DNA of 64,000 bases from Candidatus Fimadaptatus faecigallinarum (GTDB lineage Bacteria > Bacillota > Clostridia > Christensenellales > Aristaeellaceae), in the NCBI GenBank assembly GCA_018714445.1, contig DVNK01000039.1, positions 62,001 to 126,000 on the forward strand, written 5' to 3'. Positions 46,040 through 55,558 of the stretch are shown one piece after another (the first letter of the stretch is position 1; each line of letters begins with the position of its first letter). Made by a program: the position numbers and the translations under genes. The notes under the pieces are model-generated. The model did not search any database, was not told the DNA's origin, and saw nothing but the letters and a program-made list of their open reading frames with translations.

Positions 46040-47622
46040 AGACGCTCCTCCAGCGCGGTTATGACCGACTCGAGCACCTTGAGCCGCGCATAGCGCTTGT
46101 CGTTGGACTCGACTATTATCCACGGCGCATCGACGCTGCTGGTAAGGCTGAGCATCTGATCGACCGCTTCCTCATACTGCGGCCACTTGTCGCGATTGCG
46201 CCAGTCCTCGTCGGTTATCTTCCACTGCTTTTCGGGGGTCTGCTGGCGGTCGGTGAACCGGCGCAGCTGCTCGTCGGGGTCGATGTGCAGCCAGAACTTG
46301 AGCACTACCGCGCCCCATTCGGTCAAACTGCGCTCGAACTGATTGATCTCGGTATACGCGCGCAGCCACTGGTCGGGCCGCGCAAATCCCTCTATGCGCT
46401 CGACCATGACGCGTCCATACCATGTCCTGTCGAATATAGTTATATGGCCATCCTTGGGCAGCGCCCGCCAGAACCGCCACAGATACTGGTGGTTCAGTTC
46501 AACCGGAGACGGCGCCGCCGTGGGCACGACCTCGAATCCGCGCGGATCCAGCGCGCGCGTCAGCCGCTTTATCGCGCCGCCCTTGCCGGCCGCGTCCCAG
46601 CCCTCAAAGCCCAGCACCACCGGCATCTTCTTTTGATAGAGCCGGTTATGCAGCTCGCCCAGGCGCTGCTGTGCGTCCTTCAGTTCGGCGCGATACTGCT
46701 CGTCGGCGACCTCGTGCTTCAGGTCGATATCGCGCAGGCGCGGCATCGCCATCAGCCTGGCGCCCGATTCGCGCGCTACGGTCTCGCGCGTGGGCAGCGC
46801 CGGCGCAGCGGCGGGCTTTGCCTCGGATTTGGCATCCGACTTGGCGTCGGCTTTGGCGTCGGCCTTGGCCTGTTTGGCGGACTTGTCCTGGTCCTTGCGG
46901 CGCGCGGCATCGGCTTCCTTTTGGCGCAGCGCGGCGTCCAGCGCGCTTATCACGACCGAGTAGACCTGACTGGCGACCAGGCGGCGATCGGTCGCATGTA
47001 TCGCCGTCCAGGGCGCCCAGGGCTTGTCGGTGCGTTCGAGCATCTCGTCATATGCAGCGAGCAGTTCATCGTACTCCTTGTTGTGCTTCCAGTCCTGCTT
47101 GGTCACGCGCCAGCGGGTCTCAGCGCTGTCCTCAAGTGCCTCAAAGCGCTGCTTCTGCTCCTTGCGCGTTATGTGCAGGAAGAACTTGAGTATGACGTAG
47201 CCATCGTCGGCCAGCTGCTTTTCAAAGTCGATTATCTGGCCATAGCGGCGCTCCAGCTCCTTGTGGCCGGGGCGCACTTCCGGATCGGCCACGCCCCGGT
47301 ACCAGCTGCCGTCCAGTATCGCCATATTGCCATACAGCGGCACCACGTTCCAGTAGCGGTGCATGTACGGATAGCGCTCCTCGGCCGGGTCGTCCACGTC
47401 CAGCGTGAACACCTTGAACCCGCGCGGATCCAGATTGCGTATCAGCTCGCCTATCATCGAGCCCTTGCCCGACGCGTCCCAGCCCTCAAACAGCACTATC
47501 ACCGGTATCTTGGCCGCACGCACCTGCTGCTGGAGCAGCATAAGGCGCGTACCCTGCTCGGCGCGCAGCGCTTTGAGCGTATCGGCATCCATTGCAGACG
47601 CCTTTGCAACATCGCGTAACAT
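46036..47622 (-). CDS. pap: Polyphosphate:AMP phosphotransferase (two-domain PPK2)
   Basis: Two PPK2 domains: IVLFEGWDASGKGSMIGELI and VLGFEGWDAAGKGGAIKRLTRALDPRGFEV; DRTWYGRVMVERIEG; RBS AAGGAGG. Confidence 0.92.
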   Translation of the reverse strand: MLRDVAKASAMDADTLKALRAEQGTRLMLLQQQVRAAKIPVIVLFEGWDASGKGSMIGELIRNLDPRGFKVFTLDVDDPAEERYPYMHRYWNVVPLYGNMAILDGSWYRGVADPEVRPGHKELERRYGQIIDFEKQLADDGYVILKFFLHITRKEQKQRFEALEDSAETRWRVTKQDWKHNKEYDELLAAYDEMLERTDKPWAPWTAIHATDRRLVASQVYSVVISALDAALRQKEADAARRKDQDKSAKQAKADAKADAKSDAKSEAKPAAAPALPTRETVARESGARLMAMPRLRDIDLKHEVADEQYRAELKDAQQRLGELHNRLYQKKMPVVLGFEGWDAAGKGGAIKRLTRALDPRGFEVVPTAAPSPVELNHQYLWRFWRALPKDGHITIFDRTWYGRVMVERIEGFARPDQWLRAYTEINQFERSLTEWGAVVLKFWLHIDPDEQLRRFTDRQQTPEKQWKITDEDWRNRDKWPQYEEAVDQMLSLTSSVDAPWIIVESNDKRYARLKVLESVITALEERL

Positions 47623-47757
47623 ATTGACCTCCTTGGCGGACGCGCGCGTCCGTTTGATTTATTATTAAGCAAAAGTATACCATTATTTTAACCAGTTTTC
47701 AATACCGAGTCGCGCGCCGCCGGCACGCTTTTGCGAAATTTTTTAGCGACATAGATA

Positions 47758-47786
47758 TTGACAAACGCACCGCACAGGCGTATAAT
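47758..47786 (+). promoter_or_regulatory. Consensus sigma-A promoter for tRNA-Leu
   Basis: TTGACA - 17 nt - TATAAT, tRNA starts 23 nt downstream. Confidence 0.92.
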
Positions 47787-47808
47787 ATACCTTGTTGTCA
47801 AGTCATGC

Positions 47809-47889
47809 GCGATCGTGGCGGAATTGGCATACGCGCACGTTTGAGGGGCGTGTCCGATAAGGGTACGGGTTCAAGTCCCGTCGATCGCA
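47809..47889 (+). tRNA. tRNA-Leu(GAG)
   Basis: Acceptor GCGATCG/CGATCGC; anticodon stem CACGT/GCGTG with loop TTGAGGG; T arm ACGGGTTCAAGTCCCGT; no encoded CCA. Confidence 0.95.
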
Positions 47890-47897
47890 TTTCAACA

Positions 47898-47939
47898 TCC
47901 GAATCGCTTTAATGTAAAGCGGTTCGGATTTTTTGTTTT
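47898..47939 (+). terminator. Rho-independent terminator of tRNA-Leu
   Basis: CCGAATCGCTTTA-ATG-TAAAGCGGTTCGG followed by ATTTTTTGTTTT. Confidence 0.93.
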
Positions 47940-48254
47940 ACGGCGGGATTCGGCCCGGCGCGCTCGAGCCGCCGACAGCGCGCGGTCGCAAGGCAATTTA
48001 CAAGGCGAACCGCCGACCCCGAGAGTCAGTCGCCCGGCACATCGCATGCGCCGTCGCCGGACTGGCCCGGCGGCTCGCGTTTCAGCCGCGGGGCTGTCCA
48101 TCGTAGCGCCGGTGTTCTGCGCACTTGCCGTTCGGCTTCACCACCCGGAGCTTTGGCATAAGCCTGTTCATCTGAGACTCGCTCAGATCCAGCACCTGCT
48201 CGGCACATCGCACTGCGACCTTACCATGCGCATATGACGCGGCGCGCGTCCGCC

Positions 48255-48535
48255 CGGCGCAGTTCCATTGCGCCACCCGGCTCTGCCGCGCAATCCAGCT
48301 CAGCCGCAATACCCGGCCCAGCCACACCATTCAGCTCAGTCGCAATACCCGGCTCTGCCACAATATCCAGCTCTGCCGCAATACCCGGCTCTGCCGCACT
48401 ATCCAGCTCTGCCGCACTATCCGGTTCAACCGCAACACCCGGCTCTGCCGCAATACCCGGCTCTGCCGCACTATTCAGCTCAGTCGCACTATTCGGTTCA
48501 ACCGCAACACCCGGCTCAGCCGCGCAATCCGGTCC
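48255..48535. repeat. 18-bp tandem array, about 15 copies, starting at the GDPD stop codon
   Basis: CAATACCCGGCTCTGCCG-type 18-mers; six codons per unit in every frame. Confidence 0.92.
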
Positions 48536-49355
48536 AGCGCCGCAACACGTCCCATCTGCCGGCATACTCGCGCTCGACCGCCGCCCGCGCTTCCTCGCCT
48601 TCGAATATCGCGATATCGCCCTGCGCACGCGCACGGCGCACCTGTGCCCGGGTCGTGAGCGTCCACGCGGCGCATGCCCTGCCCCGCCTCCGCCACGCGG
48701 CTATGCCGCGGCTGTGCGCATCCGCCTGGACTGCCGCCAGCGCCGGCTGCGACACGCGGTTCAGCAGCAGATTGCCCAGCAGCCAGCCCAGCGCCCCGCC
48801 GCACCAGCGCCGCATATCGGCCCTGCCCGCGACCAGCTGCCCACGCGGCACATCCGGCAACAGCTTCCCAAACGCCCTGAGCGCTCGCGGGTCGAACGAC
48901 AGCACGCAGCGCGGCCCCGCATAATTGCCCAGCGCCTGCGCCGCGGCACGCGCCAGCTTGCCCGCGCCGCGCAGTCCGTCGCTCTTGAGCTCGACCGCCA
49001 CCGGCACCCGCCCGGCTATCAGCATCAGCGCCGGGCCCAGCTCCGGCGCACAGCCCTTAGGCAGCGCCGCCAGCAGCTCGGCGCGCGTCATGTCGCGCAC
49101 CCGCCGCACGCCGCCTGCGCAGTCCACCGTCCGGTCGTGCAGCACCACCAGCCCGTCCTTGCACAGCCGCACGTCCAGTTCGATGCCATATCCGCTCCGC
49201 GCTGCCTTATCGAACGCCTCCAGCGAGTTGCCCGGCGCGTCCGGCCCGACCAGTCCCTGGTGCGCCAGCGGCACCTCGCGCCAGCGCTCAATGCCCTCAA
49301 ACGCCATGGCTGGCCCGGTCAGCGCGTCCAGCAGCCGCTCCATGCGCTTTGTCAT
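48516..49355 (-). CDS. Glycerophosphodiester phosphodiesterase family protein
   Basis: LAHQGLVGPDAPGNSLEAFDKAARSGYGIELDVRLCKDGLVVLHDRTVDCAGG; VAVELKSDG; overlaps the nudix stop. Confidence 0.87.
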   Translation of the reverse strand: MTKRMERLLDALTGPAMAFEGIERWREVPLAHQGLVGPDAPGNSLEAFDKAARSGYGIELDVRLCKDGLVVLHDRTVDCAGGVRRVRDMTRAELLAALPKGCAPELGPALMLIAGRVPVAVELKSDGLRGAGKLARAAAQALGNYAGPRCVLSFDPRALRAFGKLLPDVPRGQLVAGRADMRRWCGGALGWLLGNLLLNRVSQPALAAVQADAHSRGIAAWRRRGRACAAWTLTTRAQVRRARAQGDIAIFEGEEARAAVEREYAGRWDVLRRWTGLRG

Positions 49356-49903
49356 ACGCCCAGCACGCGCGCCGCCATCACCGCGCCCAGCAGCGTCTTG
49401 GCGTCGGTCAGCTCGCCGCGCATCACGCGCCCAACCAGCTCGCCCAGCGGCAGCTTCTCCACGCGCAGGAACTCGTCGTCATCCAGGTCTGTCTCGCCCT
49501 GGCTCAGGTCGCGCGCCAGAAACAGCGCTATCCGCTCGGTAAGATACCCCGGCGACGGCGTTATGTCGCACAGCTTTACCCAGTTGGCGGCTATCAGCCC
49601 AGTCTCCTCGCGCAGCTCGCGCTGAGCGGCCTCAAGCTCGGGCTCGTCGGGCGAGTCGAGCAGCCCCGCCGGTATCTCCAGCATCGCCCGGCCCACCGCC
49701 GGCCGGTACTGCCGCACCAGCGTCACATACCCGTCCGCGTCGACCGGCACGACCGCTACCGCCGCGCCGTGCACGACTATCTCGCGCAGCGCCGTCCGCC
49801 CGTCGGGCAGTTCGACCTGCCAGTGCTCCACGTCCAGCAGTTTGCCTCTGAACATCGTCTCGCCGCTGAGCTTGCGCTCCATTATGTCCTCATTTGCCAT
49901 CAT
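49352..49903 (-). CDS. NUDIX hydrolase (ADP-ribose pyrophosphatase-like)
   Basis: LEIPAGLLDSPDEPELEAAQRELREETGL Nudix box; RBS AAGGAG. Confidence 0.94.
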   Translation of the reverse strand: MMANEDIMERKLSGETMFRGKLLDVEHWQVELPDGRTALREIVVHGAAVAVVPVDADGYVTLVRQYRPAVGRAMLEIPAGLLDSPDEPELEAAQRELREETGLIAANWVKLCDITPSPGYLTERIALFLARDLSQGETDLDDDEFLRVEKLPLGELVGRVMRGELTDAKTLLGAVMAARVLGV

Positions 49904-49967
49904 ATCGCTCCTTCCACCGGTCTGCGCGGCCGCATGCGCGCAGCGCACCCGCCCTCAAAGCAAAAAA

Positions 49968-50005
49968 CGGGCGGCGGACACCGGTATGATCCGGGCCCAC
50001 CGCCC
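49968..50005 (-). terminator. Terminator of pepC
   Basis: Minus strand GGGCGGTGGGCCCGG...CCGGTGTCCGCCGCCC followed by GTTTTTTGC. Confidence 0.65.
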
Positions 50006-50018
50006 ACGCTACGCGCGA

Positions 50019-51347
50019 TTACAGCGCCAGCGATCCCATCGGATCCCACGGCTCGAGCACAATCGGCTCCTGCTTGAACTGCGCGCGCTCCTCGTCGGTC
50101 AGGTACTTCTCGTCGACGACCACCTGATAGGTGAACTCGTCGAACCACTTGTCGCTCATTATGTAGTAGCCGTCCTTGCCGGCATCCTTGCCCCAGCTGT
50201 TTTCAACGCGCCAGCGGGTGGGCTTGCCGTCCTCGTCGAGGTTGACGCCCATCAGCACCATGGCGTGGGTCATCAGGCTCTCGCCGTAGTCAAGGCGCTG
50301 CGCCTTGTCCATCGGGAAGTCGGTGTCAAACAGCTGCTCCAGCTCCAGCACATTCATGTCCATCAGTCCGCCCTGGCGCACCAGCCACTGGCCCACGTCC
50401 GAGCCGAACCACACCGGCTGGCCGTCCTTGAGCTGCGCTATCGCCGCGCGCTTGAGCGACTCTATCGGCAGGTTCAGGTACTTGACGGGCCGGCCCTCGT
50501 GCACGCTGCCCAGGAAGCGCACCGTGAAAGTGCGGCCATAGGGCTTGTCGGCGGTCGGCGCGTTTATGAGGCTGACGTACTTGTTGAGGTCCCAGCCCAC
50601 GTACTTCTTGAAGAACTCCTGCGGGGTTATGCCGGCGTCGCGGATGAACTTGTCGTCCTTGTCGCGCACTTCGAGCGTGACGGTCTTAGGCGGCTCGCCC
50701 AGGCAGATGCACAGCATCCGGTATATCGTGGACAGCATGGCTTCCTTTTCGCCGGCCAGTTCCTGAGCCGACTTGCCCTCGGCATGCATCGCGCGCAGCT
50801 TGCACGCGTACTCGCGCAGCTTCAGCGTGAGGAACTTGTCCATCTCGCGGGTGTTGCTGGAGCACTCGGTCTCGGGCATCGCGTCCTTGGGCACTACGCC
50901 GTACTTGTCGACCAGCGCGCAGAACATGTCCCACTGACCGCCGTCGCCCAGCGGCGCCGACAGCAGCCACGCTATCAGCCGGCCACCGGTCGGCTCGTCC
51001 AGCGTCGCCAGTATGTTCTCCAGGAAGTAGTTCGACTTTTCGAGCTTATCCCAGAACAGCGGGTAGTTCTGCGACAGTTCGTACGTCTCCAAGTTCAGCT
51101 TCTTTATGATCGCAAAGCGCATCGTGTTCAGCGCCGCGAACATCCAGCAGCGGCCCGACGACTTCTGATTGGTTATCTCGCCCTGCTTGAGGTTTATCGA
51201 GAACTGGTGCACATCCTCGCGCAGCGCAGCCTGCGACACCGCAGACTTGGTCACGCCGTTTTGCGTCACGGCGTTCATCGCTATCCGATGGCACTTGTCG
51301 GCATTGAAGTCGGCGGAGAAGCGGCTCAACATTTCATTAGTTATCAT
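50019..51347 (-). CDS. pepC: Aminopeptidase C (C1 peptidase, bleomycin-hydrolase family)
   Basis: ITNQKSSGRCWMFAALNTMR; THAMVLMGVNLDEDGKPTRWRVENSWGKDAGKDGYYIMSDKWFDEF. Confidence 0.95.
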   Translation of the reverse strand: MITNEMLSRFSADFNADKCHRIAMNAVTQNGVTKSAVSQAALREDVHQFSINLKQGEITNQKSSGRCWMFAALNTMRFAIIKKLNLETYELSQNYPLFWDKLEKSNYFLENILATLDEPTGGRLIAWLLSAPLGDGGQWDMFCALVDKYGVVPKDAMPETECSSNTREMDKFLTLKLREYACKLRAMHAEGKSAQELAGEKEAMLSTIYRMLCICLGEPPKTVTLEVRDKDDKFIRDAGITPQEFFKKYVGWDLNKYVSLINAPTADKPYGRTFTVRFLGSVHEGRPVKYLNLPIESLKRAAIAQLKDGQPVWFGSDVGQWLVRQGGLMDMNVLELEQLFDTDFPMDKAQRLDYGESLMTHAMVLMGVNLDEDGKPTRWRVENSWGKDAGKDGYYIMSDKWFDEFTYQVVVDEKYLTDEERAQFKQEPIVLEPWDPMGSLAL

Positions 51348-51519
51348 TGGTTACACACTCTCCTCATATATTCAGCATTCAGCACTGCACTATAATTGTA
51401 CTCCACTTTTGCCAAAAGCGCAAGTCGGCAATTGGCGCCGGCCGCGCGATCCGCCCGGCGCACGCCGCACGCTCTGCCGCCGGCATGCCAGCCTGAACGC
51501 GTCACGCGCGCCGCACGCG

Positions 51520-52311
51520 TCAACCCTCGCCGCCGTCGGGCGCGTGCGTGGGCAGCTCGGCTATGATAAGCTCCGTGCCGGCATCGCGGCAGGCGCGCTC
51601 ATACTCGGGTGCGGGCATGCGCTCGGTGACTATCGCGTCAAAATCGGCGATCTGCGCATATGTCAGCAGTGCGGTGCGACCAAACTTTTCGCTGTCCAGC
51701 AGCAGCACGCTTTTTTCGGCGCGCTGCATCGCGGTCATCTTGATCTCATACTCCAGCGGCGAGGAGTTGGACACGCCATGCTCTATCGAGAACGCCGACG
51801 CGCCCATGAACGCGACCGATATGTTATATGTCTTCAGGAACCGTATCACGTCCAGCCCGGTAAACGAGCTGGTCTTGCGGTAGAGCTGGCCGGGCAGCGA
51901 GATTATGTTGAGGTTCTGATACGGCAATGCGGCCATCATCGCCTGCAGCGAATGGGTGACGATCGTGACGTTGTGCAGTGCGGAGAGGTTATCCAGCACG
52001 TGCAGCGTGGTCGTGCCGCTGTCCAGGAACACCGTATCATTGTCGTGCACGAACTGCGCGGCGCGCGCGGCTATGGCTGCCTTGGCCTCGCGCCCCTTTA
52101 TGCGGCGCACGTCGAAAGGCGTGAGCTGTTCGCCCTTGCGCGCTGTGACTCCGCCGTATATCTTTTCTATCGTGCCTTTGCGTTGCAGCTGGGCTATGTC
52201 GCGGCGCACGGTTATCATGGACACCTTGAACTGCTGGCACAGCTGCTCCATCGACACAGATTCGTTTTGCAGTATATATTTCTCCATCTCATCGAGCCGG
52301 GTATTTCTCAT
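51520..52311 (-). CDS. DeoR family transcriptional regulator
   Basis: VSMEQLCQQFKVSMITVRRDIAQLQRKGTIEKIYGGV; DNDTVFLDSGTTTLHVLDNL; RBS GGAGG before MRNTR. Confidence 0.93.
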   Translation of the reverse strand: MRNTRLDEMEKYILQNESVSMEQLCQQFKVSMITVRRDIAQLQRKGTIEKIYGGVTARKGEQLTPFDVRRIKGREAKAAIAARAAQFVHDNDTVFLDSGTTTLHVLDNLSALHNVTIVTHSLQAMMAALPYQNLNIISLPGQLYRKTSSFTGLDVIRFLKTYNISVAFMGASAFSIEHGVSNSSPLEYEIKMTAMQRAEKSVLLLDSEKFGRTALLTYAQIADFDAIVTERMPAPEYERACRDAGTELIIAELPTHAPDGGEG

Positions 52312-52469
52312 GTAGACTGCCTCCATATCCATTGAAATGCACGGCGCTCCATATGATAATTATATGAGTAATTTGTGCAGATGTAAAGAGTAAAATACTG
52401 CCGATTATGAATTTTTGCCGCGCATGAGCCGCCTGTTCGTGAAGCCCGGCCGGCGAATAAGCTGCACGG

Positions 52470-52720
52470 CAGCGGCCAGTGGCGCGTTCGTGGGGCAATC
52501 GACCGCTTGGCACGCTGACCGCGCGGGCGCTGTCGATGGCTCGGCCATGGGGCAATTGACCGATTTGCACGCTGACTGCGCGGGCGCTACCGATGGCTTG
52601 GCCATGAGACAATCAACCGTTGACATACTGACCGCGCGGGCGCTGTCGATGGCTCGGTCATGGGGCAATTGACCGATTTACACGCTGACTGCGCGGGCGC
52701 TGCCAATGGCACAGTCACGC
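52470..52720. repeat. 57-bp tandem array, about 4 copies
   Basis: GGCAATTGACCGATTTGCACGCTGACTGCGCGGGCGCTGTCGATGGCTCGGCCATGG repeated. Confidence 0.9.
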
Positions 52721-52994
52721 TTCAAACCACCCAATATTGCCAGTAAACCACAACAAATGCCCATGTTTCACGCCCCCGCGCAGCGTATGAACCTGCGCTG
52801 GGCATCCACTGCGGCTGCGGCGCCTCCGGGCGTATCGCGAGCGCAAGTCGCTCACAGCCGTGCAGCATGGACTGGATCTTTGCCATGCCGCACCGTGCCC
52901 GCATGACCGCGCGGCCGCCGCAGATAAAAAGCCGCCGCCGTATCGTCGATACGGCAGCGGCAGGTATCATCCATATGTCCGGCGCAGTCCGGCC

Positions 52995-54116
52995 TTATTC
53001 GCCCGCGGCGTTCATCAGCTCGCGCTTGCCACGGAAGTCCTCTTTGTCGACTATGCCGTTTTCGAGGGCCTCGCGCTTGAGCATCACATAGCACATCGAG
53101 TGCACGCCCACACGATACGGCATCAGCAGATACATTATCAGCAGCGCCGCCACGACCAGCACGCCCAGCGTGATTATCAGCCCCAGCTGACCCATGTTCA
53201 GCGCGTTCATGCCCACGCCCAGCGCGACGACCAGCCCGAACGCCAGCCCGGCCAGTATGTACCAGCCCAAAAAGCTCAGGCTCACCACCAGCAGCGCAAA
53301 GTGATTGCCGCGCACTATGCGGCGGCTGGCGCGCACCGCCTTGCGCACGCCCATCTGCGGACGCTCGGCCAGCGCTACCGGCGCCATCGAGTAGCTTATG
53401 CACTTGAATATAATCAGCCATATGTCCAGCACGTACCACGCGCACAGCACCGCCGCATATATCCAGCCGCAGCGGGCTATGTATTCAGCCGTGAACACCG
53501 CGCTTATCGACTCCATCGACACGCCGCTGCTCAGCGCCGCAAAGTCCTGCGTGCTCAGCCCGGTCGCCAGCGCCGTGCCCGCCAGGCCGCCCACCAGCAG
53601 TATCAGCATTATTATCTGCCAGCCCAGCAGGCAAAGCCCCTGCCAGAACGGCAGTATTATCGACCTGAAGAAATACGATCCCGTATATCCCTTGAACACC
53701 GTGCCCGCGCTCGGGTTCTTGAGCCTTATCACGCGCAGCATGAACTTGCGCACGCCGGTCATTAGCGGCAGTACTATTATCAGCTCCAGCACGAACGCTA
53801 TCAGGTATATCATGCCGATGTTGGTCAGCGTGCGGCCCAGCGTGCTCAGGCCCTGCATGAACCCGCCCAGCGCGTTCGCCGTGCCCGCCGCATTGACCGC
53901 GCCCGCCGTCTCATATGCTATGGGCTGCTGATACCATGCCACTATCGCGTCTATATCGGCCTGCGTCACCGGGTAAAACTGCCCCAATGCCCACACGCCG
54001 CCAAAGTATACAATCAGCACTATGAACGTTAGCAGCACCGCCAGAAACACGGCTCCCCTGCTCTCGCCGCCAAGGATACCCTTGACATCCCTCTTTATCG
54101 TCCTTCTGTCCAGCAT
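52995..54116 (-). CDS. DUF975 family membrane protein
   Basis: YSMAPVALAERPQMGVRKAVRASRRIVRGNHFALLVVSLSFLGWYILAGL; multiple TM segments. Confidence 0.78.
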   Translation of the reverse strand: MLDRRTIKRDVKGILGGESRGAVFLAVLLTFIVLIVYFGGVWALGQFYPVTQADIDAIVAWYQQPIAYETAGAVNAAGTANALGGFMQGLSTLGRTLTNIGMIYLIAFVLELIIVLPLMTGVRKFMLRVIRLKNPSAGTVFKGYTGSYFFRSIILPFWQGLCLLGWQIIMLILLVGGLAGTALATGLSTQDFAALSSGVSMESISAVFTAEYIARCGWIYAAVLCAWYVLDIWLIIFKCISYSMAPVALAERPQMGVRKAVRASRRIVRGNHFALLVVSLSFLGWYILAGLAFGLVVALGVGMNALNMGQLGLIITLGVLVVAALLIMYLLMPYRVGVHSMCYVMLKREALENGIVDKEDFRGKRELMNAAGE

Positions 54117-54171
54117 AGCAAACCGTCCTTCCTCTTTGTCGCCCCATCAGCGCCACTGGCGCCGCTTTACG

Positions 54172-55344
54172 TCACGTATTGCCCGCGCCGTTCCCGCTCC
54201 GATCATCGCCGGGCCGCGCTCCGCCATCAGTCGCGCCGTCCGCCCCGGGCGCGCTGCCGTCGTTGGGTGTGCTGCCACTGGGCGCATTGCCATCGTTGGG
54301 CGCGTCGCCACTGGGCGCATTGCCGTCGTTGGGCGCGTCGCCACTGGGCGCATTGCCGTCGCTGTGCGCGTCGCCACTGGGCGCGCTGCCGTTGCTGGAC
54401 TCGCCCCAGCCCGGCAGGCTGCCGCTCGACTGCGCGGCCTCGTTGAACGCATCCTCGTGCGCGCGTCTGAGCTCCTCGGCGCGGCGCGACAGTATCTCGT
54501 TTAGTCGAACGAAGTATATCGCCGACGCGGTCTCCAGCACCGGCATGCACAGGCTCGTAAGCACTATCGTCGCCAGCGTCACGCCCACGCCCACCAGCGC
54601 CTGCTCAGCCGTGTTCAACTCAAACCCCAGTTGCGTCGTATTGGCCATCACCTGTAAAGCCACATTGGGCAACGCAGTCAGTATAAAGCAGTAAAAGAAC
54701 CTCAAATACAGGCAAAACAGCTCTTTGAGCCGGCCGTGCATGACCATGGTGCTGAGCCTGAGCGACATTATCGCGCCCACGTGCGGCTCCTGCGCCAGAA
54801 AGTAGAACTGCTGCGAATACGCCAGACCGCGATTGAACATCAAAAACAGCAGCGTCAACAGCGCCGGCCAGAACATGAGCGACATCTGTCCGTACAGCTG
54901 CGCCATGGCGATCTCGTTCAGCACCAGCGACATGGGTATCATCACCCACACCAGCATCGACAGCGCGCGCCAGAGCATCGCGCGCACCGACAGGAAGTAG
55001 CTCCCGCGCGTCAGCCCCTCGAACAGGTCCATCGGCGAACGCGGCCGCCCGTTGTACATGTTCAGCTCGTACCGCGCCAGCCCCAACGTGAGCGCCGGCG
55101 CCACCAGCGCCTGCATCAGCATCATGAACAAATTGCCTATGTTCATGGTGGTCTGAGCGTCCTGCGCCACCCCGCCCCCCGTGAACATGAGCGCGTAGTT
55201 GAGTATCATCACCGGCACGGAGATCAGCGTCTGCATCAGCGCGACGGTCAGCGCGGTGCGGCGGTAGTTGCCGTCGCGCCGCAGCAGCGCGCGCGTCTCA
55301 GCCGCGACCTGCGCAAGATTTATTCGGGGCGCGTCCGCCCTCAT
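54172..55344 (-). CDS. Polytopic membrane protein with repeat-derived C-terminal tail
   Basis: About 390 aa; several TM segments, then SAPSGDAHSDGNAPSGDAPNDGNAPSGDAPNDG tail. Confidence 0.75.
   Translation of the reverse strand: MRADAPRINLAQVAAETRALLRRDGNYRRTALTVALMQTLISVPVMILNYALMFTGGGVAQDAQTTMNIGNLFMMLMQALVAPALTLGLARYELNMYNGRPRSPMDLFEGLTRGSYFLSVRAMLWRALSMLVWVMIPMSLVLNEIAMAQLYGQMSLMFWPALLTLLFLMFNRGLAYSQQFYFLAQEPHVGAIMSLRLSTMVMHGRLKELFCLYLRFFYCFILTALPNVALQVMANTTQLGFELNTAEQALVGVGVTLATIVLTSLCMPVLETASAIYFVRLNEILSRRAEELRRAHEDAFNEAAQSSGSLPGWGESSNGSAPSGDAHSDGNAPSGDAPNDGNAPSGDAPNDGNAPSGSTPNDGSAPGADGATDGGARPGDDRSGNGAGNT
54240..54410. repeat. In-frame 33-bp (11-aa) tandem array in membrane protein tail
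   Basis: TTGGGCGCGTCGCCACTGGGCGCATTGCCGTCG repeated; protein NAPSGDAPNDG. Confidence 0.9.
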
Positions 55345-55558
55345 CGAGTTCACCTGAGCGATGCCACCTCGTTTCGCGCGCCGGGCGCGCATTTATTTTA
55401 ATCCAGTGGCTTGATTATACCATCTTTGACCCGAATAGAAAAGTCATTTATGCGTAAAAGCTGCGATTTTTGATAGAAATTCTTAACACTCGGCAGCATT
55501 CGCCGATAATCACGGAATTTTATACTTGTAAAGGAAGATTTATCTGCGGAGGTGCGCT

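Noticed and set aside
48268-48924. Pro/Gln/Tyr-rich 218-aa ORF (PQYPALPHYPA...) as a structural protein
   Set aside because: It is the plus-strand reading of the 18-bp array running antisense into the GDPD gene; no start signals.
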